A stretch of 58,373 bases of DNA from Erythrobacter sp. WG (GTDB lineage Bacteria; Pseudomonadota; Alphaproteobacteria; Sphingomonadales; Sphingomonadaceae): positions 1-58,373 of the forward strand of contig NZ_JAPFGY010000022.1 in NCBI RefSeq assembly GCF_026586795.1, in the 5' to 3' direction. Shown piece by piece: positions 8,062 through 16,591 of this stretch; within the stretch, counting starts at the first letter, position 1; each line of letters opens with the position of its first letter. A program made the position numbers and the translations under genes. The notes below the pieces were generated by a model, which ran no database searches, had not been told where the DNA came from, and saw nothing but the letters and a program-made list of their open reading frames with translations.

Positions 8062-9341
8062 GCGCGACCGCCTGCCTCCTCGCCTTCGCGGGCGGCGATC
8101 ACGTCCTGCCGCAAGCCGTGCGCGCCGATGCGCTGCGGCTGCTCGGCGACACGCTCGCGGTCGGCGCGGCAGGGGCGGGTGCGCCCGGCGCGGACGCAAT
8201 CCTCGCCGCAGCGCGCGCGATGGGGCGGGGCGAGGAGGCGCGGCTTCTCGGCACCTCCGAACGCCTTCCAGCTCCGGCGGCAGCCTTCGTCAACGGCTAT
8301 CGCATCCACTGCCTCGAATGGGACGCGGTGCACGAGCCGGCGGTGGTTCATGCACTCAGCACCGTGGTGGCGGCGCTCGGCGCGGCAATCGACCGGCGCG
8401 GCGGGTGCGATGCCGAGGAGGCGCTGGTCGCGCTCGCCGTCGGGGTCGATATCGCCGCGGGCCTGGGGCTTGCCGCCGATAGCCCGCTGACCTTCTTCCG
8501 CCCCGCCACCGCCGGGGTGATCGGCGCAGCGCTCGCTGTCGCGAGGATCGACGGTGCGCCCTTGGACGACGCGCTCGGCCTCGCATTCTCGAGCGCGGCG
8601 GGGACAATGCAGGCCCATGTCGAGGGGCTCGCGACGCTGCCCTTCCAGATCGCCAACGCCGCCCGCGCGGCGGTAACCGCCAGCGACCTCGCCCGCGCGG
8701 GCTTCCCCGGTCCCAGGGAGCCGCTGGAAGGCCAATTCGGCTATTTTCGCCTGTTCGATAGCGGCGACCTCACCCGCTACACGACGCATCTCGGCAAGGT
8801 CTGGCGGATCGCCGAGGTGAGCGTGAAGCCGTTCCCCTCGGGCCGCGCGAGCCACGCGATGATCGGCGCGATCCTCGAGGGCGGACTCACGACCGACGAT
8901 GTCGAGGCGCTCGAGATGTATGTGCCCCCGCTGGTCCACCGCCTGATCGGGCGGGCCTACCATGCGGACATGACCCCCGCCTATGCGCGCCTGTGCGGGC
9001 CGCTGCTGGCGGCGCTCGCGCTGACCGACGGGACGATCGACCCGCGCCGCTTCTCGCCCGAAACCTTCGCCGATCCCGCCATCGCCGACCTCGCGGGCCG
9101 CATCGCGATCCGGGTCGACGACAATCCCGATCCCAACGCCCTGAGCCCGCAGCGCATGGTGGTGCATGTCCCCGATGGGCATCTCGACATGGAGATTCCC
9201 CACACGCTCGGCAGCCCGGCAAGCCCGCTCACGCCGGAGCAGGCCGCCGCCAAGCTCGCCCTCGCCCGCGACCTCGCGCTGGCGGACGCCGACCCGCGCA
9301 TTTTCACCGATCCTCTCGCCTACTTTACCGGAACGCCATGA
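8058..9341 (+). CDS. MmgE/PrpD family protein (second copy)
   Basis: A 427-aa MmgE/PrpD protein with an intact N-terminal helical domain, INCLEWD-type motif (RIHCLEWDAVHEPAVVHALS), and VSVKPFPSGRASHAMIGA at the centre. The GTG at 8058 overlaps the upstream stop as GTGA and has GAGGA nine bases before it; an ATG at 8049 is possible but sits directly on that ribosome site. It lacks the GNVLEMDD form seen in the first copy, so the tandem pair is divergent and may act as a heterodimer or on successive substrates. The PaaK-like ligase gene overlaps its stop. Confidence 0.85.
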   Translation: MSATACLLAFAGGDHVLPQAVRADALRLLGDTLAVGAAGAGAPGADAILAAARAMGRGEEARLLGTSERLPAPAAAFVNGYRIHCLEWDAVHEPAVVHALSTVVAALGAAIDRRGGCDAEEALVALAVGVDIAAGLGLAADSPLTFFRPATAGVIGAALAVARIDGAPLDDALGLAFSSAAGTMQAHVEGLATLPFQIANAARAAVTASDLARAGFPGPREPLEGQFGYFRLFDSGDLTRYTTHLGKVWRIAEVSVKPFPSGRASHAMIGAILEGGLTTDDVEALEMYVPPLVHRLIGRAYHADMTPAYARLCGPLLAALALTDGTIDPRRFSPETFADPAIADLAGRIAIRVDDNPDPNALSPQRMVVHVPDGHLDMEIPHTLGSPASPLTPEQAAAKLALARDLALADADPRIFTDPLAYFTGTP

Positions 9342-10705
9342 CCTACCCGACCTATTTCGAAGCGCTCGACCACAGGCAGATCCTCGCCGACTATCCGATC
9401 GGCGAGGCCTTCACCGCACGCTATCGCGCCATGAGCCGCGACGAGCTCTTCGCGCTCCAGGATGCGCAGTTCAGGAAGCTCATGGCGCGGGGCTGGCAGG
9501 TGCCCTTCTACCGGCGGCTGTGGGGCGCGCGAGGCATCGAGCCGGGGGATATCCGCGGCCTTGCGGACATCGGCAAGCTCCCGGTCTACGACAAGTCGGA
9601 ACTTATGGCCTCGATCGCCGACCACCCGCCCTACGGCGACTTCCACGGCATGGGCGAGGCGGCGATCCGCGCGCCGACCATCTTCCACACCACCTCCGGC
9701 ACCACCGGCAAGCCGCAGACGCTCATCTTCGGGCCCAAGGGGAGGGAGGTCGGCAACCTCCTCGTCGGGCGGATGTACCGCTGGATGGGGCTGGAGCCGA
9801 CCGACGTCGTCCATTCGGTCTACGGGCACGGCATGATCAACGGCGGGCACTACATCCGCGAGGCGGTGACGCACTTCACCAATTCGGTGTTCCTCTCCGC
9901 CGGCACCGGCATCGAGACCCGCTCCGTCAACCAGGTGCGGCTGATGGCCGATTTCGGCGTCACCGCGATCGTCGGCTTCGTCGACTATATTCGCAAGCTC
10001 GCCGAGACCGCCGAGGCCGAGGGGCTGTTCGACAAGATCGCCATCCGCATGATCATCGGCCACCTCGGCACCGAGGACCGCGCTTCGACAGAGGCCGCCT
10101 GGCACGGGGCCAAGGCCTATGACTGGTACGGCGTCGGCGACACAGGGAGCATCGCGGGCGAGGGGCCGGAGCGCGACGGGATGTATGTCTGGGAGGACGC
10201 GCAATATCTCGAACTGCTCGACATCGAGACCGGCGCGCCGGTTGCGAAGGGCGAGACCGGCGACATGGTCGTCACCTGCCTCTACAAGGACGACATCGCG
10301 CCCTGCATCCGCTTCAACACCCATGACATCACCCACGAACTCGACGGGCGCGGCGAGATCGTCTTCAAGCGCATCGCCGGGTTCAAGGGCCGCAGCGACA
10401 ACATGGTGAAGTTGCGCGGCATCAACGTCTTCCCCCACGCGATCGGGGCGATCATCGAGAACCGGCCCGACCTTACCGGCGAATATGTCTGTCACCTGCG
10501 CCGCGACGAAGCGCAGAAGGACCACATGACCGTGACGCTCGAGAGCCGCGGAGGCACCGATTCTGCCGCGCTCGCCGACCTGCTGCGGCGCGGTCTCGGC
10601 GTGGAAGTCGAGGTCGCGCTGGTCGGCCCCGGCGATACGGCGGCCGCGACCGAGATCGATACCCGACAGAAGCCGCTGCGCCTCATCGACAAGCGCGGGT
10701 TGTAG
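9338..10705 (+). CDS. phenylacetate-CoA ligase-like AMP-forming enzyme
   Basis: The 455-aa protein has the PaaK-type architecture: VPFYRRLWGARGIEPGDIRGLADIGKLPVYDKSEL at the N-terminus, an ATP-binding loop HTTSGTTGKPQTLIFGP near residue 122, an adenylate-forming core with YGVGDTGSIAGEG, and a C-terminal FKGRSDNMVKLRGINVFPHAI segment. It would activate a carboxylic acid to its CoA thioester with ATP. It starts in an ATGA overlap with the second MmgE/PrpD gene, so it belongs to the same transcript. An aromatic substrate is not proven: PaaK-like proteins of this size also act on other acids. Confidence 0.87.
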   Translation: MTYPTYFEALDHRQILADYPIGEAFTARYRAMSRDELFALQDAQFRKLMARGWQVPFYRRLWGARGIEPGDIRGLADIGKLPVYDKSELMASIADHPPYGDFHGMGEAAIRAPTIFHTTSGTTGKPQTLIFGPKGREVGNLLVGRMYRWMGLEPTDVVHSVYGHGMINGGHYIREAVTHFTNSVFLSAGTGIETRSVNQVRLMADFGVTAIVGFVDYIRKLAETAEAEGLFDKIAIRMIIGHLGTEDRASTEAAWHGAKAYDWYGVGDTGSIAGEGPERDGMYVWEDAQYLELLDIETGAPVAKGETGDMVVTCLYKDDIAPCIRFNTHDITHELDGRGEIVFKRIAGFKGRSDNMVKLRGINVFPHAIGAIIENRPDLTGEYVCHLRRDEAQKDHMTVTLESRGGTDSAALADLLRRGLGVEVEVALVGPGDTAAATEIDTRQKPLRLIDKRGL

Positions 10706-10714
10706 GGCGCCGGC

Positions 10715-11887
10715 ATGATCGATTTCGACGCCCTCGAAGCGGCCAACGCCCCGCTCAACGCCTTTAGCGATTTCGACCCGACGGCGGCGTTCGGCGAGGG
10801 GCCGCTGGCGGGGCTCGCCATAGGCGTCAAGGCCAACATCGCAGTGGCAGGGATGCCGTGGCACGCGGGGCTTGCCGCTTTCGAGACGCGGCTCGCCGAG
10901 CGCGATGCCGACACCGTCGCGCTGCTGCGTCAGGCGGGGGCGGCGATTGTCGGCGTGCTTAACATGGAGGAGGCCGCGCTCGGCGCAAAGACCGACAACC
11001 CGCATTTCGGCCCCGTCCACAACCCCCACCGGATCGGGTTCTCCCCCGGCGGATCGTCGGGCGGGAGCGGGGCGGCGGTGGCAGCGGGGCTCGTCGATGC
11101 AGCGCTCGGCACCGACACGATGGGCTCGATCCGCATTCCGGCCGCACATTGCGGGGTCTACGGCTTCAAGCCCGCGACCGCGAGCGTCAGCCAGGAGGGG
11201 CTGGAGCCCGCCGACCTCACGCTCGACGCGATCGGTCCGCTGGCGCGCGACCTGGATACGCTGGAGCGGGTGGCGCGGGTGATCTCGGGCTTCGGCGACG
11301 ATCCGCTCGAAGACCCGGGGGCGACGCTGGTCGAGCACGGGGTCGCGGTGCATCCCGAGGTCGCGTCAGCCTTCGACGCCGCGCTCGCCGCGCTCGGCGA
11401 AGCGCCGGTGAAGGTCGCGCTCAGCCACCCGCAATCGCGCATCCGGTTCGCCGGTTTCATCGGCGTCGCGCGCGAGATGGCCGCGCACCTTTCGGGCATC
11501 GCCACCTCGGAGCGGCTCGCGAAACTCCTCGCCTATGGCCCGCGCCGCAGCCTTGCCGACTGGGCCGAGGACCGCGACGTCCTCGCCCGGACCCGCGACG
11601 AGGTGCGGTCGGTGGTCGAGGAGCACGGCTTCCTGATCCTCCCCACCGTGCCCAACCCGCCGTTCCCGCACAGCGAGCCCGAACCTGCCGCGCAGGCCGA
11701 TTTCACCTGCCTCGCCAACATCGCGGGGCTCCCGGCCCTGTCGTTCCCCGCCGGTTGGACTGCCGACGGCCTGCCGATTGGCGTGCAGATCGTCGCCCCG
11801 GCGGGGGCGGAGACCGGGCTATTCGCGCTCACCCGCCATCTCGACGATACCTTGCGGGCCTATCGCCCGCCTAGCCAAGGAGTTTGA
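10715..11887 (+). CDS. amidase (amidase-signature family)
   Basis: A 390-aa amidase-signature enzyme. The Ser-cisSer-Lys machinery is visible: Lys in LAIGVKANIAVAG near residue 35, the glycine/serine loop FSPGGSSGGSGAAVAAG, and DTMGSIRIPAAHCGVYGFKP containing the nucleophile region. It hydrolyses an amide to acid and ammonia. It is shorter than GatA and lacks GatB/GatC neighbours, so it is a catabolic amidase. Its position nine bases after the ligase and upstream of the PuuE-like deacetylase fits a role in opening or deamidating an N-containing substrate. Confidence 0.9.
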   Translation: MIDFDALEAANAPLNAFSDFDPTAAFGEGPLAGLAIGVKANIAVAGMPWHAGLAAFETRLAERDADTVALLRQAGAAIVGVLNMEEAALGAKTDNPHFGPVHNPHRIGFSPGGSSGGSGAAVAAGLVDAALGTDTMGSIRIPAAHCGVYGFKPATASVSQEGLEPADLTLDAIGPLARDLDTLERVARVISGFGDDPLEDPGATLVEHGVAVHPEVASAFDAALAALGEAPVKVALSHPQSRIRFAGFIGVAREMAAHLSGIATSERLAKLLAYGPRRSLADWAEDRDVLARTRDEVRSVVEEHGFLILPTVPNPPFPHSEPEPAAQADFTCLANIAGLPALSFPAGWTADGLPIGVQIVAPAGAETGLFALTRHLDDTLRAYRPPSQGV

Positions 11888-11890
11888 GCC

Positions 11891-12199
11891 ATGCGCATCA
11901 TCTGCCTGTTCAACCTGAAGCCCGGCGTCGACGTCGCCGAATACGAGGAATGGGCGAGGACCCGCGACCTGCCCACGGTGAACGCGCTCGGATCGGTCAT
12001 CAACTTCACCGTCCACAGGGCGACCGGCGTGTTCGGGGACGAGGCGGCGACGCCCGTCTACCAGTATATCGAGGTGATCGACATCACCGGCATGGACGAA
12101 TTCGTCGCCGACATCTCGACCGCCGACTTCCAGGCCGCCGCCGCGCCCTTCCAGGGCTTTGCCGACGCGCCGCAGTTTATCCTCACCGAGGATCTGTGA
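11891..12199 (+). CDS. REDY-like HapK family small protein
   Basis: This 102-aa protein begins MRIICLFNLKPGVDVAEYEEWARTRDLP and continues VINFTVHRATGVF and YQYIEVIDITGMDEF. That is a dimeric alpha/beta-barrel pattern matching, from memory, the REDY-like HapK family first named from a prodigiosin cluster of Hahella. Such small ferredoxin-like barrels can be isomerases, monooxygenases or ligand binders, and no catalytic residue can be assigned. GGAG lies just before the ATG. It sits 3 bases after the amidase and 2 bases before the SDR, so it is translated with pathway enzymes. Confidence 0.7.
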   Translation: MRIICLFNLKPGVDVAEYEEWARTRDLPTVNALGSVINFTVHRATGVFGDEAATPVYQYIEVIDITGMDEFVADISTADFQAAAAPFQGFADAPQFILTEDL

Positions 12200-12201
12200 C
12201 T

Positions 12202-13005
12202 ATGGCCGGGGCGTTCGCGGGCAAGACCATCGTCGTCACCGGCTCGGGCAAGCACAAGGGGCTGGGGCAGGGCATCCTCCAGGCTTTCGCCGACGCGGGC
12301 GCGAACTGCGTCGTCTCCGACCTGGTGATCGACGAGGAGGCGCTGACCGTCGCCGAGGACCTGCGCGAGCGCGGAGCCGAGGTCGCGGCGATCGCCTGCG
12401 ACGTCTCCAAAGCCGAGGATTGCTGCGCGCTGGTGGCAGGCGCGGTGGAGCGCTTCGGCGGGATCGACATCCTCGTCAACAATGCCGGGATCGGCTTCAA
12501 GATGAAGCCGCTGCTCGACGTCGACACGGCCGACGAGTGGGACCAAGTGATCGCCGTCAACCTGTCGGGCGCGTTCTACTGCACCCAGGCTGCAGCGCGG
12601 GCGATGGTGGCGGCCGCAAAGGGCGGGCGGATCATCAACATCGCCTCGCAGGCCGCCAAGACCGGCTTTCCGCACCTGCCTGCCTATGTCTCGTCCAAGC
12701 ATGGCATGGTCGGGCTGACGCGGGCGAGCGCGGTTGAACTCGGCAAGCACGGCATCACCGTGAACGCGGTGTGCCCCAACCACGTGACCACCGGGCTCGG
12801 CGCGCAGCAGAACGAATATTTCAGCAAGCTGCTCGGTTTTGCGAGCGTCGAGGACTATCTCGCCAACATGGCCGCCAAGAACCCGATGGGCCGCCCGGGC
12901 CTCCCCTCCGACACCGCCGCCGCCTGCCTCTGGCTTGCGAGCGATGCGGCCTTCTATGTCACCGGCGAGGCGCTCAACGTCAGCGGCGGGGAGGAGATGC
13001 ACTAG
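12202..13005 (+). CDS. short-chain dehydrogenase/reductase (SDR)
   Basis: A 267-aa classical SDR. The Rossmann glycine motif is expanded to VTGSGKHKGLGQG; NNAG is at about residue 93, and the catalytic Ser-Tyr-Lys is seen as NIASQ and YVSSK. NAVCPNHVTTGLG follows the active site and GEALNVSGGEEM closes the protein. It would oxidise or reduce a hydroxy/keto group with NAD(P). The longer loop in the glycine motif (KHKGL) is typical of a subgroup of SDRs associated with CoA-ester or aromatic catabolism. Palindromic repeat 13032-13079 lies between it and the next gene. Confidence 0.9.
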   Translation: MAGAFAGKTIVVTGSGKHKGLGQGILQAFADAGANCVVSDLVIDEEALTVAEDLRERGAEVAAIACDVSKAEDCCALVAGAVERFGGIDILVNNAGIGFKMKPLLDVDTADEWDQVIAVNLSGAFYCTQAAARAMVAAAKGGRIINIASQAAKTGFPHLPAYVSSKHGMVGLTRASAVELGKHGITVNAVCPNHVTTGLGAQQNEYFSKLLGFASVEDYLANMAAKNPMGRPGLPSDTAAACLWLASDAAFYVTGEALNVSGGEEMH

Positions 13006-13031
13006 CCCCGCCTCACCCTCACCGTTTGCGC

Positions 13032-13079
13032 CGAGCGAAGTCGAGACACACAGGCGCGAACGGTTCTCGACTTCGCTCG
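13032..13079. repeat. dispersed palindrome CGAGCGAAGTCGAGA, copy 1
   Basis: Two perfect 15-base arms (13032-13046 and 13065-13079) flank an 18-base loop, followed by ACCGAACGGAG. A second copy with 16-base arms is at 52853-52899. This is a REP-like dispersed palindrome of the kind common in sphingomonad genomes. It lies in the only sizeable gap of the downstream half of the catabolic operon and could act as an mRNA stability or attenuation element. Confidence 0.75.
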
Positions 13080-13099
13080 AACCGAACGGAGAAGTTTGC

Positions 13100-13969
13100 G
13101 TGCTGACGGAAGAAAGAATGGACTGGCCCGGCGGGGCGAAGCTGGCGCTCAGCGTCGTCGTCAATGTCGAGGAAGGCAGCGAGATGACCATCGCCCGCGG
13201 CGACCGCGGCATGGAGCCGGTCGACGAGCTGGGCGTCTTCGTGAAGTCGAAGATGCGCAACTATTCCAACGAATCCAACTACCTCTACGGCATCAAGGCG
13301 GGCGCACCGCGGATCGTGAAGCTGCTCAAGCGCTATGACATCATGGCGAGCTGGACGGTCGCGGCCATGTCCCTCGAGAACCACCCCGAGATCGCCGCGG
13401 CGATCCGCGAGCTCGGCCACGAGCCTGTCAGCCACGGCTGGCGCTGGGTCCACCAGTTCAAGATGGACGAGGACGAGGAGCGCGACTTCATTCACAAGGC
13501 CGTTACCAGTATCGAGGCGACCTGCGGCGTGCGCCCTTACGGCTGGCTTTCGCGCTACCTCCTCACCGACAACACCCGCCGTCTGCTCTCCGAGGAGGGC
13601 TTCACCTATCACATGGACGATTACAGCGGCGACGTGCCCTTCTGGGACCGCGACACCGTGCCGGGCAAACCGATGTGTATCGTCCCCTATCAGCTCGACA
13701 GCAACGACATGAAGATGTGGACCGATCCCGCGCTCACCCCGCACCAGTGGCTCGACTACGCCAAGGCGAACTTCGACCAGCTCTACCGCGAGGGCGAGGA
13801 GGGCTTCGCCAAGATGATGAGCCTCGGCCTGCACCTCAGGATCATCGGCCGGCCGGGCCGGATCTGGGCGCTCGAGGAGTTCTTCCGCCACGTCCGCGCC
13901 CACGAGGGCGTGTGGGTGACGACACGCAAGGCGATCGCCGATCACTTCATGGCGAGCCACCCGGCATGA
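13100..13969 (+). CDS. polysaccharide deacetylase family protein, PuuE (allantoinase/imidase)-like
   Basis: A 289-aa NodB-fold hydrolase. It starts DWPGGAKLALSVVVNVEEGSE, and contains GAPRIVKLLKRYDIMASWTV, HEPVSHGWRWVHQ with the putative metal-site His residues, and GVRPYGWLSRYLLTDNTRRLL. This subgroup is closer to PuuE-type allantoinases and cyclic-imide hydrolases than to chitin or peptidoglycan deacetylases, and it lacks a signal peptide. GTG 13100 has GGAG eight bases upstream; ATG 13118 is an alternative. Its stop overlaps the enoyl-CoA hydratase start (ATGA). In this context it probably opens a cyclic amide or imide ring. Confidence 0.8.
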   Translation: MLTEERMDWPGGAKLALSVVVNVEEGSEMTIARGDRGMEPVDELGVFVKSKMRNYSNESNYLYGIKAGAPRIVKLLKRYDIMASWTVAAMSLENHPEIAAAIRELGHEPVSHGWRWVHQFKMDEDEERDFIHKAVTSIEATCGVRPYGWLSRYLLTDNTRRLLSEEGFTYHMDDYSGDVPFWDRDTVPGKPMCIVPYQLDSNDMKMWTDPALTPHQWLDYAKANFDQLYREGEEGFAKMMSLGLHLRIIGRPGRIWALEEFFRHVRAHEGVWVTTRKAIADHFMASHPA

Positions 13970-14724
13970 GCCTGCGACTCGCCATCGAGGGCCCGGTCGC
14001 CACCCTGCTGATCGACCGGGCGGACAAGCGCAACGCCTTCGACATGGCAATGTGGGAGGCGCTCCCGACGCTCGTCGCCGAGGCGGTCGCGGCCCCGGCG
14101 GCGCGGGTGCTGGTGGTCCGCGCGTCGCAGGCGGGCGGGGCGTTCTGCGCCGGGGCCGACATCCGCGAACTGCTCGCCAACAAGGACGACCCGGCGTGGC
14201 GCGCGGCGAACCAAGCGGCGATCAACCGCGCCCAGTCCGAACTTGCGCGCGCCGCGATCCCGACCCTTGCCTTCGTCGAGGGCGACTGCGTGGGTGGGGG
14301 CTGCGGCATCGCGATGGCCTGCGACCTGCGCGTGGCGACCCCGGCGGCGCGGTTCGGCATCACGCCCGCCAAGCTCGGCCTCGTCTATCCGCTGCATGAC
14401 GTGAAGCTGCTGGTCGACCTCGTGGGGCCGGGGCAGGCGAAGCGGATGCTCTATACCGGCGCGCTTATCGATGCGGCCGAGGCGCTACGGATCGGGCTTG
14501 TCGAGCAGGTCGACGACAGTCCCGAGGCGCTCGTCGCCGATCTCGTCGCCGCCAGCCCGCATTCGGTCCGGCACCTCAAGTCCTTCGTGCGCCGCGTGCT
14601 CGACGGTCAGGCGGCGGACGATGCCGAGACCCTTGCCACCTTCGCCGCCGCCTTCGAGGGACCGGACTTCCTCGAGGGCACCAGCGCCTTCGTGGAAAGG
14701 CGCAAGCCGGAGTTCGGACAATGA
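13966..14724 (+). CDS. enoyl-CoA hydratase/isomerase family protein
   Basis: A crotonase-fold protein of 252 aa with RADKRNAFDMAMWEAL, the oxyanion-hole segment GAFCAGADIREL, and the second glycine segment VEGDCVGGGCGIAMACDLRVA. The residue region FGITPAKLGLVYP follows. It would hydrate, isomerise or hydrolyse an acyl-CoA. The start is within an ATGA overlap with the deacetylase gene and its stop overlaps the VOC gene likewise, giving strict translational coupling. It provides a second CoA-hydration activity beside the MaoC protein. Confidence 0.9.
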   Translation: MSLRLAIEGPVATLLIDRADKRNAFDMAMWEALPTLVAEAVAAPAARVLVVRASQAGGAFCAGADIRELLANKDDPAWRAANQAAINRAQSELARAAIPTLAFVEGDCVGGGCGIAMACDLRVATPAARFGITPAKLGLVYPLHDVKLLVDLVGPGQAKRMLYTGALIDAAEALRIGLVEQVDDSPEALVADLVAASPHSVRHLKSFVRRVLDGQAADDAETLATFAAAFEGPDFLEGTSAFVERRKPEFGQ

Positions 14725-15623
14725 CGATCCCCCACGGCACCATCATGGGCGGGCTTTCGACCGTACCTGATGTCGCACAGGGCCTCGCTGCCTACCGTGA
14801 CGTGCTGAGGCTCGACCTGATCGAGCAGGGCCGCCTCGATCCCGCGCTCGCCGCAAGCTGGGGCTGTCCCGCCAACGCCGATGCCCCCTACGCGGTGCTG
14901 CGCCCGGCGAGCGGCGCGCCGTGCTGGTTCCGGCTTGTTGAGCAGCCCGCGCACCCGGACTTCCGGCCCACCACCACCTATGGCTGGGCGGCCTTCGAGA
15001 CCACGGTGGAGGACGTCTGGCATTGGCCCGAAGCCCTGCCGGAGGACCTTTTCACCATCGTCGGCCCGCCCAAGACAATCGCCAACATGAAACCCGCCTT
15101 CATCCCGATGCAGGCGCTGGGGCCGGGGCGGGAGATGGTCTACCTGAACCAAGTGCTCGACGACATGCCCGACACCGACCTGCCCCGCGCCCACGCGCCC
15201 GTCGACCGCATCTTCATCGTCGTGCTCGCCACCCCCGATCGCGAGGCGAGCGTCGCCTGGTATGCCGAGCGGCTCGGCCTCGCGCGCGGGGTCGACTACA
15301 CCTTCCCCTATTCGATGATCAACAACGCCTTCGGCCAGCCTCCCGAGACGCAGACCACCATCACGATGGTGACCCACGGGCGGATGCCGATCGTCGAGGT
15401 CGACGACTATCCCGCCACCGCCACGCCGCGCCCGCGCCATCCGGGAATGCTGCCGCCGGGCAACGCTTTGGTGAGCCTTGCCGTGCGCGACCTCGATGCC
15501 TGCCGCGCCGACTGGATTGCGCCGCCCGCCGCGCGCGAGGGTGCGCTCTACGAGGGCCGCCGCGCCGCCACCGCGATCGGGTCCGGGGGCGAGCTCGTCG
15601 AGTGCATCGAGGTTGGAGGGTGA
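14721..15623 (+). CDS. VOC (glyoxalase/dioxygenase-fold) family protein
   Basis: The 300-aa protein shows two vicinal-oxygen-chelate halves: GGLSTVPDVAQGLAAYRDVLRL near the start and VDRIFIVVLATPDREASVAWYAERLGLARG near residue 160. Such proteins bind a metal and act as glyoxalases, dioxygenases, epimerases or resistance proteins. The family member cannot be fixed because the usual His/Glu ligands are not all obvious. It overlaps its neighbours by 4 bases on both sides, so it is an integral part of the operon. Confidence 0.75.
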   Translation: MTIPHGTIMGGLSTVPDVAQGLAAYRDVLRLDLIEQGRLDPALAASWGCPANADAPYAVLRPASGAPCWFRLVEQPAHPDFRPTTTYGWAAFETTVEDVWHWPEALPEDLFTIVGPPKTIANMKPAFIPMQALGPGREMVYLNQVLDDMPDTDLPRAHAPVDRIFIVVLATPDREASVAWYAERLGLARGVDYTFPYSMINNAFGQPPETQTTITMVTHGRMPIVEVDDYPATATPRPRHPGMLPPGNALVSLAVRDLDACRADWIAPPAAREGALYEGRRAATAIGSGGELVECIEVGG

Positions 15624-15934
15624 GGCTCTTCGCCTTCCACTGCCGCGACCATGCGGGAAGCGCCGCGCTGCGTGCCGAGGCCCTGGCTGCGCACCTTGCG
15701 CACATCGAAGCGCACATGGACCACTACGCCGTCGCCGGGCCGCTCAAGGAGGGCGACGCGACGGTGGGCTCGCTGCTCGTGATCAGGGCCGAAGATGCCG
15801 CCGAGGCGAAGGCGCGCTTCGCGGCCGATCCCTATGTCTCCGCCGGGGTGTGGGAAAGCATCACCTGCGACGAGTTCCGCGCGGTCGCCGGCGAATGGGT
15901 CGGCGGCGCGGCGTGGAAGCGCCCTGCCGGCTAG
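15620..15934 (+). CDS. YCII family protein
   Basis: A 104-aa ferredoxin-like protein, RLFAFHCRDHAGSAALRAEALAAHLAHIEAH, then VAGPLKEGDATVGSLLVIRAEDAAEAKARFAADPYVSAGVWES. That is the YCII/YciI pattern with the conserved Asp-Pro in the last third. Relatives include a chloromuconolactone dehalogenase-type lactonase, but most are uncharacterised. GTG 15620 overlaps the VOC stop (GTGA). It ends the catabolic operon and its last 4 bases overlap the stop of the convergent gene at 15931. Confidence 0.8.
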   Translation: MRLFAFHCRDHAGSAALRAEALAAHLAHIEAHMDHYAVAGPLKEGDATVGSLLVIRAEDAAEAKARFAADPYVSAGVWESITCDEFRAVAGEWVGGAAWKRPAG

Positions 15935-16557
15935 TCGCCAGTGCGCGTGCAGCTCCCCTGCATCCAGCGCAGGTTGATCCCTACCAGGCTCGCATCGGGA
16001 GAGGACCAGCTGTAGCTCTCGGCGCGCTCGGGGTCGTCCTTGTGGACGTAGAGCACCAGCGAGGGCTTGTTGCGGCTGCCCTTTGCCCAGGTGACATTGC
16101 GCAGCCGGATCGACACGTCGGGCGCCACGCCCTTGCCGGGGACAAGCACCCGCCCGCCCTGGTCGAAGCTCGCGAGGTTTCCCGCATAAGTCCAGTCGGG
16201 CGAGCCGTCGGGCTTGGCGGCGAACTTGCGGACCGAGACCCAGCAGGTGAAGGGCCGCGCCCGGCGGATCTCGCTGCCGCCGACTTGCCAGCCCGAGCCG
16301 CCTTCGCGGCGGGCGAGCCCCGGAACCGCGTCCTTGCGCCAGTCGCCCTGCGGCGCCCCGAAGGCGTCGATCGTCCGCCAGCGCCCGTCGGCCGCGACCT
16401 CGATCAGCACCGGATCGGGCCGCGTGCGACCCTCCTCCTCGGCGAAATAGGCGTCTTCGGTGTTGGTCCAGATGCCTGCGGGCAGGCGGTCCTGCGCGGC
16501 GAGCGGCAGGGTGCCGGCGGCGAGGGCGGCGGCAAGGAAGGTGCGCAGGGACCTCAT
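15931..16557 (-). CDS. exported protein of unknown function
   Basis: This 208-aa protein has a signal peptide (MRSLRTFLAAALAAGTLPLAAQ, cleavage after about residue 21), then GIWTNTEDAYFAEEEGR, GRWRTIDAFGAPQG and a Cys in FTCWVSVRKF paired with one in GSCTRTGD at the C-terminus, suggesting a disulfide. I do not recognise the family. It is convergent with the YCII gene and divergent from the exported protein at 16623. Confidence 0.7.
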   Translation of the reverse strand: MRSLRTFLAAALAAGTLPLAAQDRLPAGIWTNTEDAYFAEEEGRTRPDPVLIEVAADGRWRTIDAFGAPQGDWRKDAVPGLARREGGSGWQVGGSEIRRARPFTCWVSVRKFAAKPDGSPDWTYAGNLASFDQGGRVLVPGKGVAPDVSIRLRNVTWAKGSRNKPSLVLYVHKDDPERAESYSWSSPDASLVGINLRWMQGSCTRTGD

Positions 16558-16591
16558 GCCGCTTGTCTAGAACAATGGGGCGTGGTTGAAA

